From Bacteroidaceae bacterium (lineage in GTDB: Bacteria > Bacteroidota > Bacteroidia > Bacteroidales > Bacteroidaceae): a DNA stretch of 58,609 bases. The DNA lies in NCBI GenBank assembly GCA_017650105.1, contig JAGCFO010000038.1, positions 1-58,609 of the forward strand, written 5' to 3'. This document shows positions 49,901-57,520 of the stretch, piece by piece. Each line of letters starts with the position of its first letter. Position 1 is the first letter of the stretch. Under the pieces are notes generated by a model, which saw only the letters and a list, made by a program, of their open reading frames with translations, was not told the origin of the DNA and made no database searches. The translations under genes were made by a program, and so were the position numbers.

Positions 49901-49969
49901 CTTTTCCGAGAAACAAACGCGACGCATTATATTGAACAACAATATTTTATCAATGAAAGGACTATATCC

Positions 49970-51610
49970 ATGAGTAAGAAAAAAGTATTATCTGAACTGA
50001 AGGGAGACCTTCCTCGTGCGCGTGCGCGCGATAAGCGGGTATTGAAGCCTGCTGCCTATAAGGGCTGCGGACTGAAGACCTACACGGATGTGTGCGGAAA
50101 TGAAGTTCCCTTGCCACTGGATGAATCTATTATCAGGGATTCTCCACGGCTGTTGCACGATGTCACCTTGCTCTGGCGTGAACGGGGCATCAACATCATG
50201 TCTCAGCAGTTCGTGGCTCTTCATGGGGTGATAGGGGCTACGCTTAGCGGCTGCCGTGTGCGCCAGCAGGAAAACGAATATATGCTTAACCTGCAGATTG
50301 TCTGTGTGGGCGGTGCCGGGTCGGGCAAGTCGTCGTTGTCAAAACTGGACTACCTGATAAAGGGTATCGATGCCGAGCTGCGTCATGCCTATGCTGCGAG
50401 GCTTGACGATTATCGGCGTGAAATGCAACTCTATAACCTGGAGCTGGTGCAGTGGAGGGAGAAATGGAAAGGGCTGCATGCCGAGGGATCCAACGGAAGT
50501 GGCAGGTCTGTCACCTCTTCAACCGCACACCCTAGCCAGTGTCCGCTGCCACCGAAGGAGCCGCTGCCCCGCTGTCTGCTGATGGCCGACGCCGTCACGG
50601 GTGCCGCCCTCGTATACTGGCTGGCCGGCAACGACGGATATATCACCTTACTGCGCCACGACGAGCTCACCACTCTGAAGAATGCCATCGAGGACCGCTA
50701 TGGCAACTTTCCCGACATCGTGAAGAAAGGATTCGACAACAGCAAGCACGAGAAACAGCTGCGCGGCGACAACGAGGGGTACTATATCCATCATGTCGGA
50801 CTGGCGCTGGTGGTCAGCTCCACACCGGGCGTGCTGCGCTCGTTTCTCGGTTCTTATGAGGATGGTATGGGCAGCCGCCTGCTGGGTCACTTCACTGCTT
50901 CTGCCCCACGCTACGACGAGGACTTGTCTGACGAGAAGTTGCAGTTGTTTAACCAAAGCCTCAAAGCATCGGCCGAACAGGTGTACGAACTCTACCATGC
51001 CGTCAAGGAGTGGCACGAGCAACACACGGGACATCATCTGACGCTTTGGCTCAGTGCCAGCCAGCGATGCCGGATGGCACACCACTTCAACAAGATATTG
51101 AAGTATTATGTAGCTATGGAGAATCTCGGTGAGGAGGCTACACCCATCATACGGCGACGCGCTGTCGATACCAAGCGCATCATGATGATATGGGCACTCT
51201 GCCGGCGGCTGGAAGAACTCTATCGCGACAGTGCAGGCCACGTGTTCCTACCCGATGACGGACGGCTGCCCGTCACGGACGATGACTTCCAGTCGGTGCT
51301 CAACTTCGGCGACTATCTCATCAACCACAGCATCTTCATGTACTACATGGTCGTCGGCCAGCCCAGAGAGGATGAAGAGAGACCACGACAACTGCCTCCA
51401 GCCGAACACTTCCGTCTGCTGAACAATACGTTTACCGCAAACGATGTGATTCTTGTGGGTGAAAGCCACGACGTGAAGAGACGCACCTGTTACCGCCGCA
51501 TCACCAAATGGCTGGGCATGGAGATGATAAAGGACAGGGGCAACAGTGTCTTCGAGAAGACGTCGCTGGGAAAGGCGTTCAATAAACGAAGGAGCTCATT
51601 GAAGGGCTGA
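49970..51610 (+). CDS. DUF3987-family ATPase (primase/helicase-associated)
   Basis: 546 residues from ATG 49970; the longer frame back to 49862 would start with GTG inside repeat DNA. A P-loop is present in IVCVGGAGSGKSSLS. A Walker-B-like strand lies in YITLLRHDELTTLKNAIEDR, followed by SSTPGVLRSFL and DGMGSRLLGHF (sensor/Arg-finger-like). A C-terminal winged-helix segment is likely (FTANDVILVGESHDVKRRTC, YRRITKWLGM). The pattern is that of DUF3987, ATPases found with primase and Toprim proteins in Bacteroidetes mobile or capsule regions. It may unwind or load onto DNA at the flanking repeats (inference). The DUF6371 gene follows. Confidence 0.85.
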   Translation: MSKKKVLSELKGDLPRARARDKRVLKPAAYKGCGLKTYTDVCGNEVPLPLDESIIRDSPRLLHDVTLLWRERGINIMSQQFVALHGVIGATLSGCRVRQQENEYMLNLQIVCVGGAGSGKSSLSKLDYLIKGIDAELRHAYAARLDDYRREMQLYNLELVQWREKWKGLHAEGSNGSGRSVTSSTAHPSQCPLPPKEPLPRCLLMADAVTGAALVYWLAGNDGYITLLRHDELTTLKNAIEDRYGNFPDIVKKGFDNSKHEKQLRGDNEGYYIHHVGLALVVSSTPGVLRSFLGSYEDGMGSRLLGHFTASAPRYDEDLSDEKLQLFNQSLKASAEQVYELYHAVKEWHEQHTGHHLTLWLSASQRCRMAHHFNKILKYYVAMENLGEEATPIIRRRAVDTKRIMMIWALCRRLEELYRDSAGHVFLPDDGRLPVTDDDFQSVLNFGDYLINHSIFMYYMVVGQPREDEERPRQLPPAEHFRLLNNTFTANDVILVGESHDVKRRTCYRRITKWLGMEMIKDRGNSVFEKTSLGKAFNKRRSSLKG

Positions 51611-51744
51611 CGTCTCACAGCTACTCGGAGAAACACGTTCAGAAGGTATGAAAAGTTCAAAGACATTTACGTGCACGCGCGCGATAGGAGACATGCTTGA
51701 CACAAAAAGCGCACAATCTTTTTTTCAACAAACAAATAATCAGG

Positions 51745-52512
51745 ATGATACCATTTGAAAAGAGTCACAAAACTGACACAAATGTGACACAAAACTGTCA
51801 CAAGAATGACACAGTTTCGTCTATTCCAAAGGCACAGAAACCATGGTATGCACAACCATCGCCGGAGCAAGTGCACTATGTGGAGCTGATGGACAGGCTG
51901 CGCTTTCAGTGGCTGGGTGGAGGTGGTGTGCTGGGCCAATGGCTTCGGGCGCAGTTCGGCCCATTGCGTGCCGACTGGGCAATGGCGTGCTACGACGTAG
52001 GCGCACTGCCCGACGGGCGTACGGTGTTCCCTTACGTCAGCCTCGAAGGGTTCACCACCGACGGTAAGGTGATGCGCTACAATGCTGACGGTCATCGCTG
52101 CCGTGAGGGAGGAGCGAATGTCACATGGTTGCATGCAATGGAGGGTCTGACACCTTGTGTACCGTTGTGTCTGTTCGGCGAGGAACTGCTCAAGGGGGCT
52201 CCCTATGCTCCTGTTGGCTTGGTGGAATCGGAGAAGACCGCCATCGTTGCCGCCCTTTGGGATGACCACTGCGTGTGGCTGGCAACGGGTGGAAAGGGAA
52301 ACTTCCGTGCACAAACGCTCTGCGTACTCTCTGGACGCACCGTACTCCTTTATCCCGATGCCGATGCATTGGGCGACTGGATGGCAGAGGCACATCGCCT
52401 CGGTCCAGAACTTGGCATCAACTTCCAGCTGCCGGCAGCCTACATCCGCCGCATCGGCACACCCGAGGCACGCAATGCCAAATGGGATCTGGCGGACCTG
52501 ATTGTTTCCTAA
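51745..52512 (+). CDS. DUF6371/Toprim-like protein
   Basis: 255 residues from ATG 51745; ATG 51697 in frame is an alternative. A divergent Toprim-like core is suggested by GLVESEKTAIVAALWDDHCV (the Glu motif) and RTVLLYPDADALGDWM (a DxD-type motif), as in primases of the DnaG/TraC kind. VFPYVSLEGFTTDGKVMRYN precedes them. It is the usual partner of DUF3987. Its first 25 codons (SHKTDTNVTQNCHKNDT) are written by five 11-bp-phased TGWCACA words. Because 11 is not a multiple of three, those repeats are kept for DNA reasons rather than protein reasons. Confidence 0.8.
   Translation: MIPFEKSHKTDTNVTQNCHKNDTVSSIPKAQKPWYAQPSPEQVHYVELMDRLRFQWLGGGGVLGQWLRAQFGPLRADWAMACYDVGALPDGRTVFPYVSLEGFTTDGKVMRYNADGHRCREGGANVTWLHAMEGLTPCVPLCLFGEELLKGAPYAPVGLVESEKTAIVAALWDDHCVWLATGGKGNFRAQTLCVLSGRTVLLYPDADALGDWMAEAHRLGPELGINFQLPAAYIRRIGTPEARNAKWDLADLIVS
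51763..51813 (-). repeat. Five phased TGTGWCA words, inverted (array 2)
   Basis: AGTCACA at 51763, TGACACA at 51774 and 51785, TGTCACA at 51796 and TGACACA at 51807: again exact 11-bp spacing and five copies, in the opposite orientation to array 1. It lies inside the 5' coding part of DUF6371. Confidence 0.85.
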
Positions 52513-52570
52513 ATTCGGGAATTTTGGAACTTTTTAGCAAATCAAATTCGGGGATTTCGGGATATTTGCT

Positions 52571-52578
52571 TATTTTTG
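52571..52578 (+). promoter_or_regulatory. -7 promoter box of the AraC-family regulator
   Basis: TATTTTTG lies 43 bases before ATG 52621. Three TTCGGG words (about 52515, 52550 and 52557) precede it. Confidence 0.6.
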
Positions 52579-52620
52579 CCCCGAAATAACACGCATTACC
52601 TACCTTGAACCTTGGAAACG

Positions 52621-55131
52621 ATGGAGCGGAAATATCATTCCTCAAGAATACATTTTATCTATGAAACCATGTTCATGGCCGTGTCATACTATATCTTGAG
52701 AAGAAAGGGTAAGGCAAATAATAGAACGCGAAAGAGAAACATCTTTTGTTCGATGTTTCTGCTGTTTTTCTCTCTCTTGACATGTCCTGCTCATGCCATC
52801 AAGGTTGTTAATGGGATTTACAACATCGAAACCGCTCAAGAGCTCGCAGATTTTGCCGCCCTAATTGACGAAGGAGAAACTGCACCTCATGCCATCTTGA
52901 CTGCAGACATTGATTTCCGTGACTATCCCACTATTATGCTTGGCAATACGCGTGAAAGGCCGTTTCAAGGAATTTTCGACGGCAATGGTCATATTGTTAC
53001 ACTGGGTATCAATACCACGGCTATCGGTGATTACAGTGCAGCTTTTTTCCGTTTTGCCTATAATGCGACCATCCGTAATTTGAGGCTTGAAGGAAACATA
53101 TCATCATGTGGCAAGCACTGTGCCAGTCTCATCAGCTATGCGTCAGGTTCATGTACTATCATCAACGTTGTTTCTTCCGTCACCCTCTCTTCAAGTTCCT
53201 ATGACGATTGCATGGGGGGCTTTATTGGCATCGCTGGCGAGAACTTCGACCGCGTTGGCACAACTGTTATATTTATCAATTGCGCCTTTTTCGGCTCTAT
53301 CATCTACACAGGCGAGAACATTACAGGTGTAAACTCCATCGGTCGTTTTGCCCATCATGGCGGCGGCTTTGTCGGCTGGAAGGGCATTCTCAATTCTCGC
53401 GTATACCTTATTAATTGTTATTCCGCGCCCCGCGAGCTTCAGCATAGTACCAATTTCTATCCTTTTGTGCGTTACTGGCCCTATAAGGATATCGGGTTTG
53501 TCTTTCTGAGAAGCTGTTATTATGCCTCCAACATTACTGACTATGGACAGTCTACCATTCCGAACTTGTCTCAGGGTCACCCTCTTTCTCTCGACAACTT
53601 TGAGAACGGCCGTCTTTGTGCCTTGTTGAATGTAGGTAGCAGTTCCCCTTTATGGCATCAGCACAATGGAAAGGATCGTTTTCCTCTTCCCACCTTTGTC
53701 GATCCGACGTTGACGAATGGGGGTATGTATTGGATTTCCAATGCCGTGGAACTTGAAGAGTTTGCCCGGCTTGTCAACACTACCAACCCTTATGCCCAAG
53801 CTATTCTGTCGACAGATATTGACTACCGGGGCCATCACGTCCAGATTGGCAGCTGCGAGCGTCCTTTTCTTGGCATCTTCGACGGTAATGACCATCAAAT
53901 CCAGATAGACTTCTCTGAAGGTCCCGTCAAGGCCCTCTTTGGGTGTGTCGGCTATGAGAGTATTATCAAGAACCTGCAGGTCAATGGAAAAATCTCCGTT
54001 GCGGAAGAGCCTGTGGAATCATCTTCTACTGCAGCAGGTATAGCCGCATATCTTAAGGGCGGCTTTATCGCGGGCTGTCTGTCCACCGTTGACATTGATC
54101 TCAAGAGCACAGAGCCTGCAATCGCAGGCGGCATAGTGGGAGAAGGCTGTGACATGGCTGTCATCAGCAATTGTGTCTTCTCCGGATCCATCTCCGCTTC
54201 CCATCATCATACTGCCGGTTATGTCATGGGAAAGGCAGCCGAACCTGCCTCCTCGCCAACGGTCCTCATCCGCAACAGCATCGCTTTCCTGCCTTCCGGC
54301 ACCCTAAACGCTAACACCCTTCTCCCCCTTTATGGAGGTGTAAAGCAGCATACACATGCCAGTGAAACTTTCTATTTGAGCAAAGAGGATTTCTACCATA
54401 CTCCCCTTAACGGCCCTGATATCCATCAGCTTTCCAGCGGGAAAATCTTTCAGATTATTTGGGATCGTCAGATTATCAACGACCGCGAGACCATCAATGA
54501 GCAGCAGTTCCATATCAAGAAAACCAATTTCATACTTATTTTCGGAGGTTTGATCACTTTGCTGATTATCTTCTCCCTAATAGCCATGATTCAGAGTCAT
54601 AAAGCAAAGCAGCTTGACTTGCAGCGTCGATTCAATGATGCCATGCGCCGGCTTGATGTTTGGGAACGGACGTTGGTTCAAGCCCGTGAAGAAATGGGCT
54701 CTGACGTTGCTCTTGTTACGGAAGCCGATCCCGACATCCCTGCCGACTCATCGCAGCAAAGTGAGAACTCTCGATTCAAGACGCTCTATGACCGCCTTCT
54801 CCTGCTGATGGACAAACAGAAGCTCTACTGTATGGAAGGCCTGAACGAGGTCATCCTGTCCCGTGAGCTCGGCACTAATGTCAAGTACCTTGCTCTGTGC
54901 ATCAAGCAATGCTCCAACCAATCGAATTTCAATACCTGGCTCGCCACCTACCGTATCAATCATGCCCTGTCGTTAATCTCTGCCAATCCGCTGATCGATG
55001 TCAAGACTCTCTGCCATGATTCCGGCTTCTCAAGCTACAGCTCTTTCAACCGTCATTTTAAAAATATCGTGGGGATGACCGCCCAGCAATACCTCAAATT
55101 GATGCGCTCCAGTACCTCTTCTTCGCTCTGA
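52621..55131 (+). CDS. Membrane-spanning AraC-family regulator with beta-helix sensor
   Basis: 836 residues from ATG 52621; a TTG three codons upstream is less likely. Layout: membrane segment/signal about 41-59 (IFCSMFLLFFSLLTCPAHA); extracytoplasmic region about 60-630 with two GLUG-like beta-helix units (GIYNIETAQELADFAALIDE ... GIFDGNGH, and MYWISNAVELEEFARLVNTT ... GIFDGNDH); membrane helix about 635-658 (FILIFGGLITLLIIFSLIAM); a short coiled coil; and a C-terminal AraC HTH (VILSRELGTNVKYLALCIKQ, then LIDVKTLCHDSGFSSYSSFN and RHFKNIVGMTAQQYLKLMR). It reads an outside signal and binds DNA inside, a one-component design. The sensor units resemble the secreted protein at 57521. It probably controls the two genes that follow (inference). 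Confidence 0.88.
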   Translation: MERKYHSSRIHFIYETMFMAVSYYILRRKGKANNRTRKRNIFCSMFLLFFSLLTCPAHAIKVVNGIYNIETAQELADFAALIDEGETAPHAILTADIDFRDYPTIMLGNTRERPFQGIFDGNGHIVTLGINTTAIGDYSAAFFRFAYNATIRNLRLEGNISSCGKHCASLISYASGSCTIINVVSSVTLSSSSYDDCMGGFIGIAGENFDRVGTTVIFINCAFFGSIIYTGENITGVNSIGRFAHHGGGFVGWKGILNSRVYLINCYSAPRELQHSTNFYPFVRYWPYKDIGFVFLRSCYYASNITDYGQSTIPNLSQGHPLSLDNFENGRLCALLNVGSSSPLWHQHNGKDRFPLPTFVDPTLTNGGMYWISNAVELEEFARLVNTTNPYAQAILSTDIDYRGHHVQIGSCERPFLGIFDGNDHQIQIDFSEGPVKALFGCVGYESIIKNLQVNGKISVAEEPVESSSTAAGIAAYLKGGFIAGCLSTVDIDLKSTEPAIAGGIVGEGCDMAVISNCVFSGSISASHHHTAGYVMGKAAEPASSPTVLIRNSIAFLPSGTLNANTLLPLYGGVKQHTHASETFYLSKEDFYHTPLNGPDIHQLSSGKIFQIIWDRQIINDRETINEQQFHIKKTNFILIFGGLITLLIIFSLIAMIQSHKAKQLDLQRRFNDAMRRLDVWERTLVQAREEMGSDVALVTEADPDIPADSSQQSENSRFKTLYDRLLLLMDKQKLYCMEGLNEVILSRELGTNVKYLALCIKQCSNQSNFNTWLATYRINHALSLISANPLIDVKTLCHDSGFSSYSSFNRHFKNIVGMTAQQYLKLMRSSTSSSL

Positions 55132-55168
55132 CCTCAGTTTTGCAGCTTTAGCTTTCCTTTTATTGCCT

Positions 55169-55198
55169 CTCACTACCCTGTGAAGTGAGGTCTTTTTT
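55169..55198 (+). terminator. Terminator of the regulator gene
   Basis: CTCACT, 9-base loop, AGTGAG, then G and TCTTTTTT. It lies 38 bases after the stop and separates the regulator transcript from the FAS1 gene. Confidence 0.65.
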
Positions 55199-55199
55199 G

Positions 55200-55264
55200 C
55201 CATTTTTGGAAAAACAGTTACCATTTTTAGAAAATGCGTACGTTACGCGATACAACGTATGCGC
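55200..55264 (+). promoter_or_regulatory. Candidate AraC operator: 21-bp direct repeats and palindrome
   Basis: CCATTTTTGGAAAA (from 55200) and CCATTTTTAGAAAA (from 55221) are direct repeats exactly 21 bp apart, the two-turn spacing typical of AraC half-sites. An imperfect palindrome follows (TGCGTACGTT ... AACGTATGCG, 55235-55263). All of it lies just upstream of the -7 box of the FAS1 gene. Confidence 0.6.
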
Positions 55265-55272
55265 CTGTGAAT

Positions 55273-55280
55273 TAATTTAG
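55273..55280 (+). promoter_or_regulatory. Weak -7 box of the FAS1 gene
   Basis: TAATTTAG deviates from TAnnTTTG, and no -33 TTTG is present. This is consistent with an activator-dependent promoter. It lies 41 bases before ATG 55321. Confidence 0.45.
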
Positions 55281-55320
55281 CCGAACCGAAAAGCTCAGAA
55301 ATAATGAACTCATTCAATCT

Positions 55321-57414
55321 ATGGAAAAACGTGCCCATCCCTGTTTTGCCGTTCTCGTAATAAGCATGCTCTTCGTTGTTTCCTGCGACGACAGCCTTCC
55401 CGAAGATTCGCTCTATACCTACAAGCGTCAGATGCTTAGCGAATATCTCCTCAGTCATCCCCAGTATTCCGAGTTCTCGAAGCTCGTGGACAAGGCCAAC
55501 CATCTTGACCTGCTCGGTGTCTATGGCAACTTCACCTGCTTCGCCCCGAACAACGAAGCCATGAAAATCTTTTACGAGCAGCGGGGTGTGTCGGGTGTTG
55601 ATGAGTTGAGTGTCCAGGACTGTGACTCTGTCGCCCGAACTGCCATCATCAGTGGTGTCATGTACACCCTCGGCGATCTTCGCAGTGTTCATTTCCTTTC
55701 CGAGCCCAACATGATGGGCCGGAATCTTAGTGTTGAGCCCATGACCATCATCTATGGTACCGACAGCGTGACAACCTACCGCATCAACCGCGGTGCCTCT
55801 CTTGTCTATCCACCTGTCACCGACTCTCTTGAGAACGCCGTTATCCATCCTGTCAACCGTGTCGTTCCTTGGAGCAATATGACATTGCCCTATGTCATGA
55901 AGGACAACGAGGCCATCAGTATCTTCAATCATTGCATCGAGTTCACTGGTCTTGTCAATAAGATTCAAGCCATCTGTGACAACAGCTACGACCCTCAGTA
56001 CTGGCGCGACGACATGAAGATGGAAGGATATCGCGGTGAGCGCTGGTATTGGGTTCCCACTGCCCGTAATTATGGCTTCACCTGTTTTGTCGTTCCCGAC
56101 AGCGTCCTCCATGAGGTTTATGGCTTTGGCCATGGTGCCAATGCGCAGGGCGTGAGCCGAGGTCTCATTGATATGTATAAATACGCATGCACGAAATACC
56201 CCGAAGGAAGTGGCAGCGCCTGGTACGGCAACCCCGACGTCAATACCGAGTCGTTCCGTCTTGCCGACTTCGGCAAGGCCACCGATGAGCGCAACCCCCT
56301 GTATCGTCTGACAGCCTACCACATGATGCCTCGCAATGCGCCCTTTGAGCGTCTCTACTCCAACTGTACCATCTGTCATTACGATATCAATCCTACGGAA
56401 TGGTACAGTTCGATGGATGCCGATCATCTGTTCAAGGTTGAATATGTCTACAACACCAATCGTTTCCAAGGCCAGCGTCAGAACGAAACCCTCTACCTCA
56501 ACAGCATGTATGACCCGGACCATCCACAGCTGACCATGCGCGGTGCCATCGTATCACCCTCCTTGCCTGATGATAAAGAACAGCAGGCGGTGAACGGCAT
56601 TTATTACTACATCGACCGTCTCATCGACTATAGTCAGGAGACGCAGAACAAGGTCTTCAACACCCGTATGCGTATTGACTTCCTGACGTTCTGGCCTGAG
56701 GCCATAAACAACAACTTCCGTTCCGCCATCTCGTGGGACGAGAATTTCGGCATTGACTCGCGAGAGAAGAACTGGGCCATTCCTCCCGGTTATCTCGAGA
56801 ATATCGAGTGGGACCCCTCCTGCAAATTAACCTACACTTCGCCCCGCAACTGGTTCGGATCTTTCGAGGGTGATGAGTTCGCCGTTTCCGGCACGGGCAG
56901 CTACGATGTTACCTTCCGTCTTCCCCGCGTGCCCGCCGGCATCTACCAGATCCGTCTTTACTTCGCCCTCACCGATGGTGGTGGACTTTCTCAGGCTTAT
57001 ATTGATGGCATTCCTTGCGGTACACCTTTCTCCACCAGCAGCGGCGATCCCACCTGGACCATCCGCAACGATTGGCAGGACATCAGCAAGCTGAGTGGCG
57101 ACGCCCTCATTGAGGCCAAGAAAACGCTCCATAACCATGGCTGGTACCATGGCCCGCTCGGCGTACGTTACCGTATTGTCCAACTCCATGACGACCGTCT
57201 GCTCAACTACAACAACTCCCTTCCCATGGGAGGCAAGTGGTATCATATCCGTCGTGTTATCTACACAGGCAACCTTGATCCCGACACCTACCATACCATG
57301 CGTCTCAAATCGGTCTCGGACCTCAACGCCAGTCAGATTCTGGACTGCATAGAGATTGTTCCAAAGAGTGTCTATGGCGTAGAGGCTACCGGCAAAGCTG
57401 AAGACGACTATTAG
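55321..57414 (+). CDS. FAS1 (fasciclin)-domain lipoprotein
   Basis: 697 residues. The lipobox is LFVVSC. The first FAS1 domain covers about residues 30-190 (SEYLLSHPQYSEFSKLVDKA, then LLGVYGNFTCFAPNNEAM). The second, more divergent, covers about 195-425 and includes a Cys pair (CTICHYDINP). The C-terminal 250 residues hold a beta-sandwich (GSYDVTFRLPRVPAGIYQIR, LYFALTDGGGLSQAYIDGIP), possibly carbohydrate binding. FAS1 domains mediate adhesion, and Bacteroidetes FAS1 lipoproteins often accompany SusC/SusD glycan systems. No SusC/D is in the window. It lies between the AraC regulator and the GLUG-like protein. Confidence 0.87.
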   Translation: MEKRAHPCFAVLVISMLFVVSCDDSLPEDSLYTYKRQMLSEYLLSHPQYSEFSKLVDKANHLDLLGVYGNFTCFAPNNEAMKIFYEQRGVSGVDELSVQDCDSVARTAIISGVMYTLGDLRSVHFLSEPNMMGRNLSVEPMTIIYGTDSVTTYRINRGASLVYPPVTDSLENAVIHPVNRVVPWSNMTLPYVMKDNEAISIFNHCIEFTGLVNKIQAICDNSYDPQYWRDDMKMEGYRGERWYWVPTARNYGFTCFVVPDSVLHEVYGFGHGANAQGVSRGLIDMYKYACTKYPEGSGSAWYGNPDVNTESFRLADFGKATDERNPLYRLTAYHMMPRNAPFERLYSNCTICHYDINPTEWYSSMDADHLFKVEYVYNTNRFQGQRQNETLYLNSMYDPDHPQLTMRGAIVSPSLPDDKEQQAVNGIYYYIDRLIDYSQETQNKVFNTRMRIDFLTFWPEAINNNFRSAISWDENFGIDSREKNWAIPPGYLENIEWDPSCKLTYTSPRNWFGSFEGDEFAVSGTGSYDVTFRLPRVPAGIYQIRLYFALTDGGGLSQAYIDGIPCGTPFSTSSGDPTWTIRNDWQDISKLSGDALIEAKKTLHNHGWYHGPLGVRYRIVQLHDDRLLNYNNSLPMGGKWYHIRRVIYTGNLDPDTYHTMRLKSVSDLNASQILDCIEIVPKSVYGVEATGKAEDDY

Positions 57415-57520
57415 ACCTTCATACCCTTCCATACCATACTACATTATGAGAAATATTATGGCAATGACATCTATAATTAGTTTTATACGTTTACATTCAC
57501 TTAATTAAATGTACTTTCCT

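Larger units (their letters stand above)
49519..49969. other. Structured origin-like region upstream of DUF3987
   Basis: No coding sequence is supported. In order it holds an inverted repeat (49570-49666), a TAACTTTG -7 box (49685-49692), an inverted GAGTTAAACTC repeat with a third copy (49762-49816), and five 11-bp-phased TGTGWCA words (49850-49900). The stretch between is AT-rich. Confidence 0.7.

Noticed and set aside
49862..49969. N-terminal extension of DUF3987
   Set aside because: It would begin with GTG inside the phased TGTGWCA array and encodes Cys-rich repeat-derived sequence. ATG 49970 matches the family start better.
52612..52620. Start of the AraC-family regulator at 52612
   Set aside because: The codon there is TTG, and an ATG follows three codons later at a normal distance from the promoter.
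55243..56523. Long open frame on the minus strand (426 codons)
   Set aside because: Antisense shadow of the FAS1 lipoprotein gene. Composition is Val/Gly-rich without any domain, and the opposite strand has clear FAS1 motifs.
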